A DNA stretch of 64,000 nucleotides from Sva-07 sp942492715 (GCA_942492715.1 CALOFW010000012.1:248001-312000); one strand, 5' to 3'. Shown: positions 8,068 through 16,181, numbered from the stretch's first letter. Program-made: numbers and translations. The notes: generated by a model from the sequence alone, not told the origin.

Positions 8068-8823
8068 ATGACGGCGCGCGACCACTGGTTCGAGGACCTC
8101 GCGGACCACATGGGAGCGGCCTACGACCGGTACGCCCACACCAAGGGCACGCTGCAGGAGGTCGACCACGTCGTCGGGGCCCTCGGGTTGGTGCCGGGGG
8201 AGCGGGTACTCGACGTCGGCTGCGGCACCGGTCGCCATGCCCTCGAACTCGCCCGTCGGGGCATCGCGGTCCACGGCATCGACATCAGCCAACGGTTCAT
8301 CGACATCGCCCGATCGGGTAGTTCGAGCGATGAGCGAGACCCGCAGATCCGGGGTGCTCGCTCATCGCTCGCGACCTTCGAGCGGGGCGACGCCCGGTCG
8401 ATGGGATTCGACGCCGAGTTCGATGCGGTGATCTGTCTCTGTCAGGGCGCGTTCGGGATGATGACCGCCGATGGCGACGACGGTGCGGTCGTCGCCGGCA
8501 TGGCTCGGGCGCTGCGGCCGGGCGGGCGGCTCGCGCTCAGCGCGTTCAACGCCTACTTCGCGGTGAAGTACCACGACGACGCCGAGTTCGATGCCGACAC
8601 CGGGGTGTCCCACGAGATCACCGAGATCCGCTCCGAGTCCGGCGAGGCCCGATCCGCCGACCTCTGGACCGGCTGTTACACGCCCCGCGAACTGCGTCTG
8701 CTGCTCGGCGCGCACGGGTTCGTCGTCGAGTCGATCGCAAGTGTCGAACCCGGCGCCTACGTCGTCGACCCGCCGACCACCGAGTCCCCCGAGTTCCTCG
8801 TCATCGCCCACCGATCCACCTGA
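8068..8823 (+). CDS. Class I SAM-dependent methyltransferase with palindromic insert
   Basis: 251 residues with SAM-binding motif I VLDVGCGTGRHALELARRG near 50-68, motif II-type GIDIS and the post-motif ALRPGGRLALSAF. The substrate is not recognisable. Between the IDIAR segment and the conserved FERGDAR segment lies an unusual Ser/Arg/Asp-rich stretch of about 16 residues encoded by a perfect DNA inverted repeat (8324-8371). That DNA is a multiple of three long, so it looks like an in-frame insertion in a surface loop. The gene follows the PPOX gene by 6 bp. Confidence 0.85.
   Translation: MTARDHWFEDLADHMGAAYDRYAHTKGTLQEVDHVVGALGLVPGERVLDVGCGTGRHALELARRGIAVHGIDISQRFIDIARSGSSSDERDPQIRGARSSLATFERGDARSMGFDAEFDAVICLCQGAFGMMTADGDDGAVVAGMARALRPGGRLALSAFNAYFAVKYHDDAEFDADTGVSHEITEIRSESGEARSADLWTGCYTPRELRLLLGAHGFVVESIASVEPGAYVVDPPTTESPEFLVIAHRST
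8324..8371. repeat. In-frame palindromic insert inside a methyltransferase gene
   Basis: Arms of 15 bp, beginning CGAGCGATGAGCGA at 8324-8338 and matched perfectly at 8357-8371, enclose an 18-bp centre. The centre can extend the stem through ACCC/GGGT with one bulge. Total length is 48 bp, a multiple of three, and the reading frame stays open through it. Confidence 0.85.
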
Positions 8824-8825
8824 AT

Positions 8826-8882
8826 CCCCGAACAATGCCCGAGATGTCGCGCCGAGCGCGCAGATCCAGGCAGTGTTCGGGG
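8826..8882. terminator. Intergenic hairpin after the methyltransferase
   Basis: CCCCGAACAATGCC at 8826-8839 pairs with GGCAGTGTTCGGGG at 8869-8882, with one mismatch. The central 29 bases carry a further short stem and the string CGCAGATCC, also found in the centre of the palindrome at 8324. No T-tract follows, so this could be a factor-independent terminator of actinobacterial type or a mobile palindrome. Confidence 0.5.
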
Positions 8883-8908
8883 AGTTGGTCGGGTCGGTGG
8901 GGGCACAT

Positions 8909-8936
8909 TTCGGATTGGGCCCGGGGCTGATACCAT
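8909..8936 (+). promoter_or_regulatory. Possible rpsA promoter
   Basis: TTCGGA at 8909 and TACCAT at 8931, spaced by 16 bp and preceded by TG in an extended -10 arrangement, lie about 70 bp before the rpsA start. This is a weak match found by eye. Confidence 0.25.
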
Positions 8937-9008
8937 TGCCCGCTGCGTCGTGCAAGCGGCGCGCCTGTCCATCCACTCACACACCCGTTTTCGAAAGCAG
9001 TCCGTCCC

Positions 9009-10421
9009 TTGTCCGACACCGCAACCACCTCCGAGTCTCCCACCAACCAGATGGGAACGTTCGACGACGAGGGCGTCTACACCCCCCGCGAGATCGTGTC
9101 CGACGATCTCGGCATGTCGTTCGCCGATGCGATCGACGGCACCATGGTCACCGTCGAAGACGGCCAGATGGTCAACGGCACCGTCGTCAAGATCGACAAG
9201 GACGAGGTCCTGCTCGACATCGGCTACAAGAGCGAGGGCGTCATCCCGGCGCGTGAGTTGAGCATCCGCAACGACGTCGACCCGTCCGAGGTCGTCTCGC
9301 TCGGCGAGCAGGTCGAGGCACTGGTCCTCACCAAGGAGGACAAGGAGGGCCGTCTGCTCCTGTCGAAGAAGCGGGCGCAGTACGAGCGGGCGTGGGGCGA
9401 CATCGAGGCCAAGAAGGAAGCCGACGCCGTCGTCTCCGGCCCGGTCATCGAGGTCGTCAAGGGCGGCCTGATCGTCGACATCGGCCTGCGTGGCTTCCTG
9501 CCCGCATCGCTCGTCGAACTGCGCCGTGTCCGCGACCTCGCCCCGTACATCGGCGAGACCGTGCACTGCAAGATCATCGAACTCGACAAGAACCGCAACA
9601 ACGTGGTTCTGTCCCGTCGCGCCTACCTGGAAGAGAACCAGAAGGAGACCCGCGACCAGTTCCTCAACAACCTCAAGGTCGGCGAGGTCCGCGAAGGCAC
9701 GATCTCCTCGGTCGTCTCCTTCGGTGCGTTCGTCGATCTCGGCGGCATGGACGGCCTCATCCACGTCAGCGAGCTGTCGTGGAAGCACGTCGACCACCCC
9801 GGATCGGTCGTCGCCGTCGGCGACCCGGTCAAGGTGCAGGTTCTCGACGTCGATTTCAGCCGTGAGCGCATCAGCCTCTCGCTGAAGGCCACCCAGCAGG
9901 ATCCGTGGCAGGAGTTCGCCGAAGGCCACCAGGTCGACCAGCTCGTCTACGGCCGGGTCACCAAGCTGGTGCAGTTCGGCGCGTTCGTCCAGGTCGGCGA
10001 AGGCATCGAGGGTCTCGTGCACATCTCGGAGATGTCGGCGCACCACGTCGACTCGCCCGAGCAGGTGGTCACCCCCGGCGAGGAGCTGTGGGTGAAGATC
10101 ATCGATCTCGACCTCGCCCGCCGCCGCATCAGCCTGTCGATCAAGCAGGCTGCCGAGGGTGGCGAACTCGCCGCCGAGTACCGTGAGCACTTCGAGGTCG
10201 ACTCCGCCGGCAACTGGATCCAGGGCGAAGCATCGGCCGAAGCCGAGGCCGCATGGTCCGAGTACTACGGCGAGGGCGGCGAGGGTGCAGCCGAAGGCGC
10301 AACGGAAGCCGCAAGCGAAACCGTCGAGGTCGTCGAGTCGACCGATGAAGCCGGCGACGCGGTCGTCGAGGTCGTCGAGGTCGTCGAGGACGTCGTCACG
10401 GAGGAAGCTCCCAGCGAGTGA
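9009..10421 (+). CDS. rpsA: 30S ribosomal protein S1
   Basis: Binds mRNA on the small ribosomal subunit and helps initiation. It has 470 residues with four S1 RNA-binding repeats at about 38-105, 120-190, 208-275 and 293-362. Typical strands such as GTVVKIDKDEVLLDIGYKSEG, SSVVSFGAFVDLGGMDGLIH and TKLVQFGAFVQVGEGIEGLVH mark repeats 1, 3 and 4. The last 90 residues form an acidic Glu/Val/Ala tail with short repeats encoded by iterated GTCGAG units. The start is TTG at 9009; an in-frame ATG at 9051 is an alternative. The GTGA overlap with coaE indicates translational coupling. Confidence 0.96.
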   Translation: MSDTATTSESPTNQMGTFDDEGVYTPREIVSDDLGMSFADAIDGTMVTVEDGQMVNGTVVKIDKDEVLLDIGYKSEGVIPARELSIRNDVDPSEVVSLGEQVEALVLTKEDKEGRLLLSKKRAQYERAWGDIEAKKEADAVVSGPVIEVVKGGLIVDIGLRGFLPASLVELRRVRDLAPYIGETVHCKIIELDKNRNNVVLSRRAYLEENQKETRDQFLNNLKVGEVREGTISSVVSFGAFVDLGGMDGLIHVSELSWKHVDHPGSVVAVGDPVKVQVLDVDFSRERISLSLKATQQDPWQEFAEGHQVDQLVYGRVTKLVQFGAFVQVGEGIEGLVHISEMSAHHVDSPEQVVTPGEELWVKIIDLDLARRRISLSIKQAAEGGELAAEYREHFEVDSAGNWIQGEASAEAEAAWSEYYGEGGEGAAEGATEAASETVEVVESTDEAGDAVVEVVEVVEDVVTEEAPSE

Positions 10422-11032
10422 TCCTGGTCGGTCTGACCGGAGGCATCGGGGCGGGCAAGTCGACCGTGTCGGCCATGCTGGCCGAGCGCGGTGCCGCGAT
10501 CGTCGACGCCGATCAGATCGCTCGCGACCTCCAGTCACCGGGGAGCCCCGTGCTCGCGGCGATGGCCGAACGTTTCGGCGCGCACATCATCCGTGACGAC
10601 GGCTCACTCGACCGCGCCGCCGTCGCAGCGATCGTGTTCAACGACGAGGCCGCACTGAAGGACCTCAACGGCATCGTGCACCCTGCGATGCAGGACGAGA
10701 TCCAGCGCCAGATCGATGCCCACCGCGACACCGATCGGGTCGTGGTGCTCGACTTCCCCCTGCTCGGGGAGAATCCGCGCAAGGGCCTGTCCGCGACGAT
10801 CGTCGTCGACATTCCCGTCGACGTCGCGGTCCAGCGGCTCGTGGATCAGCGGGGGATGGACGAGGCCGACGCGCGGGCCCGGATCGGCAGCCAGATCAGC
10901 CGCGAGGAGCGAAACGGTTCCGCCACCCACGTGATCGACAACGGAGGCGACCGAGACGCACTGATCGAGCAGGTCGATGCGCTGTGGTCGGAACTCGTGT
11001 CGCTGCCCGCGTCAACCGATCATCGAGAGTGA
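10418..11032 (+). CDS. coaE: Dephospho-CoA kinase
   Basis: Catalyses the last step of coenzyme A synthesis, ATP-dependent phosphorylation of the 3' hydroxyl of dephospho-CoA. The P-loop GLTGGIGAGKST is at residues 5-16, followed by the family DADQIARDLQSPGSPVL. The LID-type region QRLVDQRGMDEADARARIGSQISREER is also present. The 204-residue length is that of the core enzyme, without the C-terminal UPF0157 extension of mycobacterial CoaE. The GTG start overlaps the rpsA stop by four bases. The rpsA-coaE order is conserved in actinobacteria. The 3' end overlaps the convergent gene by 21 bp. Confidence 0.94.
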   Translation: MILVGLTGGIGAGKSTVSAMLAERGAAIVDADQIARDLQSPGSPVLAAMAERFGAHIIRDDGSLDRAAVAAIVFNDEAALKDLNGIVHPAMQDEIQRQIDAHRDTDRVVVLDFPLLGENPRKGLSATIVVDIPVDVAVQRLVDQRGMDEADARARIGSQISREERNGSATHVIDNGGDRDALIEQVDALWSELVSLPASTDHRE

Positions 11033-11578
11033 CATGTCGACCACCGGGACATCCGGTGGTGGCGTGCGGTGGTACACCTCCACGTGGTCGTCGCCGAGCG
11101 CGGCGAACGCCGCGGCGACGAGATCCCAGTACGAACGCCTGACGCCCGCTCGCCCCTCGTCGCGGGCCTGCTCGTAGCGTTCGATCGCGCTCGGCCTCGG
11201 CACGTAGGTCACGATCCGGTCGCCGGCAGTGAACCCGTCGGTCTGGATCCGGTCGGTGACGTCGGTGCGCTCGTAGTCGCGCTCGCGCCAGTCGAGCGAG
11301 GCCAGTTCGGCATCGGTGACCCGAACGGCCACCCCGTTGCACCACTCGGCATCGGCGGTGACCAGCCCGAGCGACACGACGAGCCCCTCGCGGACGTCGG
11401 TGCCGTCGTGGTTCCAATCGCCCCGCAGATGCATCGACCCGTAGTTCCACCGGCGTCCGTAGCCGTCGAGATGGGCGACCACCAGATCGGTCGCGGCGAC
11501 CGGGCGACCGATCGTCGACTCGAGGGAGCTCGGCGAGACGAGCGAGCCGTACCCGAACACCCAGATCCGGCCGGTCAC
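11012..11578 (-). CDS. Gamma-glutamylcyclotransferase-like protein
   Basis: 188 residues with the GGCT signature WVFGYGSLVSPSS near the N-terminus and a conserved acidic region around DWRERDYERTDV, fitting the gamma-glutamylcyclotransferase/ChaC-like fold. Members release 5-oxoproline from gamma-glutamyl compounds. It is the last gene of a minus-strand run, and its GTG start overlaps the stop of the M20 amidohydrolase gene by four bases. With the upstream glutamate-cysteine ligase and glutathione peroxidase this suggests turnover of gamma-glutamyl thiols; that role is inference. Confidence 0.82.
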   Translation of the reverse strand: MTGRIWVFGYGSLVSPSSLESTIGRPVAATDLVVAHLDGYGRRWNYGSMHLRGDWNHDGTDVREGLVVSLGLVTADAEWCNGVAVRVTDAELASLDWRERDYERTDVTDRIQTDGFTAGDRIVTYVPRPSAIERYEQARDEGRAGVRRSYWDLVAAAFAALGDDHVEVYHRTPPPDVPVVDMSLSMIG

Positions 11579-12825
11579 GAGAGTCGCGTGCCGCCGTGGA
11601 ACTCGTGCACGGTCTCGACGAGGAGCCTCACCCCGAGCGGGATTGCCCGCTCGTCGACGTCGAAGTGCCCGGCGTGGAGGTCGAGGGTCCGGCCCGCTGG
11701 GTCGCGCACGCCCAGCCGCACGTAGGTGCCGGGCACCTCACGCGTGAACCAGGCGAAGTCGTCGCCGCCCCAGCTCTGCTCGACCGTGACGACCGACGCT
11801 GCGCCGACGACCGTCTCGCCGGCGCGCCGCACGGTGTCGGTGACGGTGGTGTCGTTCACCACCGGTGGCACCCCGTGGGTGTAGTCGACGCGCACGCCAG
11901 CGCCCGACGCGTCCACGATCGCGTGGATCTCCTCGTCGACGAGGCGGGGAAGGAGTTCCCACACCGGGAGCGACGGGGTGCGGATCGAGGCTCGGAGTTC
12001 GACCTGGGTGGGGATCACGTTTGCGGCGTCACCGCCGTGGAACGACCCGAACACGAGCTTGATCGAGCCGGCGCCGACACCGCCGTCGCTGTGGCTGCCG
12101 AGCTCGTCGAGTCGGGCAGCAACCTTCGTCGGCAGCTCCGCGACGACGCGGGCGGCGAGCGCGACCAGATCGACGGTGAGCTCCGGGCGCGCGGTGTGGC
12201 CCCCGGGCCCGGTGAGCGTGATGCCGGCCATGTCGGCGGCTGAAGAGATCGCGCCCGAACGGAGCCCGATCGTGCCGACGTCGAGCTTCGGTTCGCAGTG
12301 GACACCCACGATCGCATCGAGATCGTCGATACCGCCGTCGTCGATCACGTCGAGCGCCCCGCCCGGTACCCGTTCCTCGGCCGGTTGGAACACGAAACGC
12401 ACGGGGCCGGCGAGCTCGTCGAGGTGGTGTGCGAAGTAGAGGGCGGCACCGAGCACGATCGTGGTGTGAACGTCGTGTCCACACGCGTGGGCCACACCGG
12501 GCGTCTGGCTTGCATAGGGCACCGACTTCTCGTCGGCCATGGCGAGCGCGTCGAGATCGGCGCGCAGCGCGATCACACGGCGGCTGACGATCGTCGGCGG
12601 TTCCAGGTCGCACACGAGGCCGGTACCGACCGCGAGACGGCGCGGTTTCAGGCCTGCCAGTTCGAGCCGCTCGGCGACGAGCTCGGTGGTCGCGTACTCC
12701 TCGCCACTGAGCTCGGGGTGCGCGTGCATGTTGCGCCTCAGTGCGACGAGGCCCTCGCCGTGCTCGGAGAGCCACCCGTCGAGCGGTGTCGGTCCGGCTG
12801 CTGCCGCGTGGTCGATGGCGGTCAT
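11575..12825 (-). CDS. M20-family amidohydrolase/aminoacylase
   Basis: Zinc-dependent amidohydrolase of 416 residues (N-acyl amino acid or IAA-amino acid hydrolase type). Metal-site motifs are ACGHDVHTTIVLGAA, PAEERVPGGALDVIDDGG and LHAGHFDVDERAIPLG. The dimerisation (lid) domain lies in the middle, about 190-305. The start chosen is ATG at 12825, where the family-like region begins; the open frame extends upstream to 12936 but reads as shadow of the next gene. Spacing to the upstream ligase gene is 13 bp. The substrate is unknown. Confidence 0.88.
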   Translation of the reverse strand: MTAIDHAAAAGPTPLDGWLSEHGEGLVALRRNMHAHPELSGEEYATTELVAERLELAGLKPRRLAVGTGLVCDLEPPTIVSRRVIALRADLDALAMADEKSVPYASQTPGVAHACGHDVHTTIVLGAALYFAHHLDELAGPVRFVFQPAEERVPGGALDVIDDGGIDDLDAIVGVHCEPKLDVGTIGLRSGAISSAADMAGITLTGPGGHTARPELTVDLVALAARVVAELPTKVAARLDELGSHSDGGVGAGSIKLVFGSFHGGDAANVIPTQVELRASIRTPSLPVWELLPRLVDEEIHAIVDASGAGVRVDYTHGVPPVVNDTTVTDTVRRAGETVVGAASVVTVEQSWGGDDFAWFTREVPGTYVRLGVRDPAGRTLDLHAGHFDVDERAIPLGVRLLVETVHEFHGGTRLS

Positions 12826-12838
12826 GCGATCGCGCCGG

Positions 12839-13987
12839 TCATGCGATCGTGTCGGTGGCGAGGCTGTCGACGAGGTGGTGCACCACGTCGACGAGCGTAC
12901 CGCCACGCTCGACGACCCTTCGCTGACGGATCGCACCGGAACCGCGCTCCAACACGAGGAGCAGGTCGTCGAGCTCGGCCCGAGCGCCGAGTTCGTCGGC
13001 GATCGGGGAGAGTTGGGTGTGCAGGTCGGTGACCAGGTCGCGCACCGGACGACGTTCGGGGCGGCCCCGTTCCGGATGCTCGACGATCAGCTCGGCATCC
13101 ACCCCGAACCGCGCCGCCAGCCAGCGGTTCTCGCGCACGGTCCATTCACGTGCGGCGGGTGGGAGCCCGCCCTCGTCGATGCGGCGGTCGCACCACACCA
13201 CGAGCGTCTGGGCGAGCGCGGCCAGCGCCACCGACTCGCGCACGGTCGGTGTGGCGTCGCACATCCGGAACTCGATCGTGCCGAAGTCGGGATGCGGGCG
13301 GATGTCCCACCACACCTCGCGGATCGAACTGATGCACCGGGAATCCAACAGCGTGGACATGAACGTCTCGAAGTCGTCCCAGTCCGCCAACGGTGGCGGC
13401 AGCCCCGCCGTGGGCAGCGACTCGAACACCTTCGAGCGAGCCGACGCGAGTCCGGAGTCCTCGCCTTCGAAGTACGGGCTCGACGACGAGAGCGCGAGGA
13501 AGAGCGGGAGATGTCGGCGCAGCTCGTTGATGATGGCGATCGCCCGAGCGCCGTCACGCACACCGACGTGCACGTGGAGGCCGCAGATCAGCAGGCGTCG
13601 CGCCGGCCACTGCATGGCGTCGATCAGGTCGTGGTAGCGCTGGGCGGGGCTGACGTGTTGCTCGCGGGCGAGCGAGAACGGGTGCGTGCCGGAGGACATC
13701 AGCGTCAGCCCCCGGTCGTTGCAGGCCGAGCGGAGTTCCCCGATGCTGTGCTGCAGGTCGCGGCGGGCGTCGGCGGGCGTTTCGCACACGCCGGTGATCA
13801 CCTCGATCGTGCTCTGGAACAGCTCGTGTTTGGCCTTCGGATGCTCACCACCGGGGTGTCCGGCGCCGAGGTTCGCGAGCAGTTCGTTCGCAGCCGACAC
13901 GAGGACCCCCGACGCAGGGTCGACGACGTTGAGCTCCATCTCGACGCCCACCGTGGGCCGTTCGTTGTGGGTGAACCGGATCGTCAC
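12839..13987 (-). CDS. Glutamate-cysteine ligase family 2 (YbdK-type carboxylate-amine ligase)
   Basis: ATP-grasp-like GCS2 enzyme of 382 residues, the family that joins glutamate to cysteine or another amine to give a gamma-glutamyl amide. Visible signatures are TVGVEMELNVVDPASG near the N-terminus, the HELFQSTIEVITGVC segment with metal-binding acids, LICGLHVHVGV and the DFGTIEFRMCDATPT motif. It lies 30 bp after the selenoprotein glutathione peroxidase frame and 13 bp before the M20 gene. YbdK activity is weak in E. coli, and some actinobacterial relatives do other ligations, so gamma-glutamylcysteine as product is probable, not proven. Confidence 0.88.
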   Translation of the reverse strand: MTIRFTHNERPTVGVEMELNVVDPASGVLVSAANELLANLGAGHPGGEHPKAKHELFQSTIEVITGVCETPADARRDLQHSIGELRSACNDRGLTLMSSGTHPFSLAREQHVSPAQRYHDLIDAMQWPARRLLICGLHVHVGVRDGARAIAIINELRRHLPLFLALSSSSPYFEGEDSGLASARSKVFESLPTAGLPPPLADWDDFETFMSTLLDSRCISSIREVWWDIRPHPDFGTIEFRMCDATPTVRESVALAALAQTLVVWCDRRIDEGGLPPAAREWTVRENRWLAARFGVDAELIVEHPERGRPERRPVRDLVTDLHTQLSPIADELGARAELDDLLLVLERGSGAIRQRRVVERGGTLVDVVHHLVDSLATDTIA

Positions 13988-14017
13988 GTCGCCGTCCTTC
14001 GACGTCGGCCCGCCGTG

Positions 14018-14491
14018 TCAGCGGTAGGTGTCGAGTACCTCGGCGACCTGTTCGGGCGTGGTCTGGGGGCCGAATCGATCGACGACGTTGCCCTGACCGT
14101 CGACGAGGAACTTCTCGAAGTTCCAGGTGATCTCGGCGCTGTCGCCATCACCGGGCCGCTCGGACTTCAGCCACTTGTAGAGCGGCGCAGCGTCGGGGCC
14201 GTTGACCTCGATCTTGTGGAACATCGGGAAGGTCACTCCGTACTTCGATGTCGCGAACTCGAGGATCTCGGCGTCGGTTCCGGGCTCCTGGCCTGCGAAC
14301 TGGTTGCAGGGGAAACCGAGGACGGTCACGTCGTCGTTGTCGTCGTGGAGCGCACGCAGACCTGCGTACTGAGGTGTGAGGCCTCAAGCGCTCGCAACGT
14401 TGACGATCAGACAGATCTGGTCCCTGAACTGGTCGAAGGAGACCTGCTCCCCGGTGATCGAGGTCATTTCGAACTCGTGGAAGGCTGACAT
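14018..14491 (-). CDS. Glutathione peroxidase, probable selenoprotein (in-frame TGA = Sec36)
   Basis: Reduces peroxides with a thiol donor in the cytoplasm. Reading from ATG at 14491 gives 157 residues, the normal GPx size, if the TGA at 14384-14386 is read through. The TGA falls at residue 36 in the context NVASA-U-GLTPQYAGL, exactly where the family has catalytic Cys or Sec. The rest of the catalytic tetrad is present: Gln in GFPCNQFAGQEPG, and Trp and Asn in ITWNFEKFLVDGQG. No frameshift or second stop occurs, and a SECIS-like hairpin follows the TGA. The conventional reading begins at an internal GTG (14329) and gives 103 residues without the active site. The gene is 25 bp after the MFS-cNMP gene and 30 bp before the ligase. 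A recent nonsense mutation is the alternative. Confidence 0.88.
14352..14369 (-). promoter_or_regulatory. Candidate bacterial SECIS element (apical stem-loop)
   Basis: In the mRNA, GUACGCA pairs with UGCGUGC (seven pairs, one G-U) around a GGUC loop. The loop begins 21 nt after the UGA of the GPx frame, inside the 16-37 nt range I recall for bacterial SECIS elements. The core GCAGGUCUGC is identical to the fdhF SECIS apical region as remembered. The bulged U of fdhF is absent. Its expected role is recruitment of SelB with Sec-tRNA. Confidence 0.72.
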
Positions 14492-14516
14492 GTGGCGAGA
14501 CCCTAGCCGTTGGGGG

Positions 14517-16181
14517 TCAGCCGTTGGTCGGTCGTCGGTACTGCTGTGCCACGGCGAGTGCCTCTCGGTGGCTCGAGGCGGTTCGTTCGACGGCGTCGAG
14601 GAAGTGGTGCTGGTCGATCACGGCCAACTCGCAGGGCGTGGTGGCAGTGACGGAGGCGCTTCGAACGTCGTCGTGCAGCAACGCCACCTCGCCGAACGAC
14701 GCGGGCGCGACCATCGTCCCGACGACCGAACCGTCGATGCTCACCTCGACCGTCCCGTCGAGCAGTACGAAGAAGTCCCGGCCGGGATCTCCCTGCACGA
14801 CGAGCCGCTCCTCGGCGTCGGCGGATCGGCGTTCGAGCCCGGCGGCGAGACGTTCGAGCGTCGGCAACGGCAACGGATCCAGGAACGAGACCGTGCGGAG
14901 CTGGTCGACCAGGGCGGTGTCGACCGACTGGGCCCGCCGCTCGGTGGAGCGCAATGCCAGTGACCCGGCGAGGAGGGCGGCAGCCGAGACGATTCCGATC
15001 GTCACCACCGCCACCGTGAGATCGTTGTCGCTGATGACGGCACCCGCGACGGCGGCACCGATCGCGGCGCCGACGAGCGACGACGAGTCGAGCACGCCGA
15101 ACGATCGGCTCGTCATCACTTCGGAGGTGGTTCGTTGCAGCAGGGTGTGGGCTCCGATCTCCACCAGCGCGTGGCCGGCTCCGAGCAGTCCGACGAGCAC
15201 CATGACCACGCCGATGCCGGAAAGCTCGCCGAGCACGGTCAACGGCAGCGTCGCCAGGAGCACGCCGCCGGAAATGAACGACGTCAGCCTCCAACCGGTG
15301 CGGCGACTCACCGACACCGAGCCGACCAGGGCTCCTGCCGCGAACGCGGCGGCGATCAGCGCAGTGGCGCTCCCGCCGAGACCGAGTTGATCGAATGCCA
15401 CGGCCACGAACACGACATCGAGGGCGCCCATCAGCATCTCGGTCGCGGCGATGAAGGCGATCGTGCGCCGTGGCCCCGGCGTCGATGCCACGTAGCGCAG
15501 ACCGTCGACCGAATCGTGCAGGATCGCCTGCAACCGAAGTGTGGACGGCAGACGATCGTCGGGCGGGAGCCGCAGTGCGATCGTGGCGGCCGCGGCGGCG
15601 CAGATGATGCACAGCCCGACGAACACCGCCGCCGGGGTGGCGACCGCGAGCACGATCGCGGTCAGGAGTGGTCCGAGCAGGCTCCCCGCCGCCCGGACGA
15701 ACGACTGAGCGACATTCCAGTGCATCAGTTCCATCGGGGTGCGTGCGTGGTGTACCAACAGACTCGCCACGGTTCCGGGTGTCGAGCAGAGCGCCACGGT
15801 GAAGGCGGCAGCGAGGGCGTAGATCACGATCAGGGTCGCGTCGGCGGCGAGGACGATGGCGAGGCCGGCTGCCGACGCGGCCAACGCCGTGAACGCGGTG
15901 ACCAGCACCAGGTGACGTGGGAACCGGTCGCCGGCCGCGGTCACGATCGGAGCGAGGACGGCGGCAGGGATCAGTTGCACGGCGACGGCGAGTCCGGTTG
16001 CGCCCGCACCCCCGCGGTCGAACGCCACGACGAGCACGGCGATCCAGGCGGAGAACTCCGCGACGGCGTGCACGAAGGTGATCCCGAACAGACTGCGTCC
16101 GCCGGGGAGCGACCCACCCGCTCGGGTGGAGACTTCATCGTGGGGTGCCGTGCCGGTCACGTGCTCCACGTCTCCTCTCAC
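14517..16181 (-). CDS. MFS transporter fused to a cyclic-nucleotide-binding domain
   Basis: 554-residue membrane protein. Residues about 25-410 contain around twelve hydrophobic segments of a major facilitator (for example VAVQLIPAAVLAPIVTAAGDRFP and ALIAAAFAAGALVGS). Residues about 425-540 form a cNMP-binding (CAP_ED) domain with VVQGDPGRDFFVLLDGTVEVSI and the phosphate-binding-cassette-like APASFGEVALLHDDVRSASVTA. The fusion suggests transport gated by a bound nucleotide or other ligand; the substrate is unknown. The start is GTG at 16181. It heads the run leading into the glutathione peroxidase gene 25 bp later, and it diverges from the CNNM gene. Confidence 0.88.
   Translation of the reverse strand: MRGDVEHVTGTAPHDEVSTRAGGSLPGGRSLFGITFVHAVAEFSAWIAVLVVAFDRGGAGATGLAVAVQLIPAAVLAPIVTAAGDRFPRHLVLVTAFTALAASAAGLAIVLAADATLIVIYALAAAFTVALCSTPGTVASLLVHHARTPMELMHWNVAQSFVRAAGSLLGPLLTAIVLAVATPAAVFVGLCIICAAAAATIALRLPPDDRLPSTLRLQAILHDSVDGLRYVASTPGPRRTIAFIAATEMLMGALDVVFVAVAFDQLGLGGSATALIAAAFAAGALVGSVSVSRRTGWRLTSFISGGVLLATLPLTVLGELSGIGVVMVLVGLLGAGHALVEIGAHTLLQRTTSEVMTSRSFGVLDSSSLVGAAIGAAVAGAVISDNDLTVAVVTIGIVSAAALLAGSLALRSTERRAQSVDTALVDQLRTVSFLDPLPLPTLERLAAGLERRSADAEERLVVQGDPGRDFFVLLDGTVEVSIDGSVVGTMVAPASFGEVALLHDDVRSASVTATTPCELAVIDQHHFLDAVERTASSHREALAVAQQYRRPTNG

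Noticed and set aside
14018..14329. Short 103-residue glutathione peroxidase from internal GTG
   Set aside because: It lacks the active-site loop and has no ribosome site; the upstream 55 codons match the family in the same frame.
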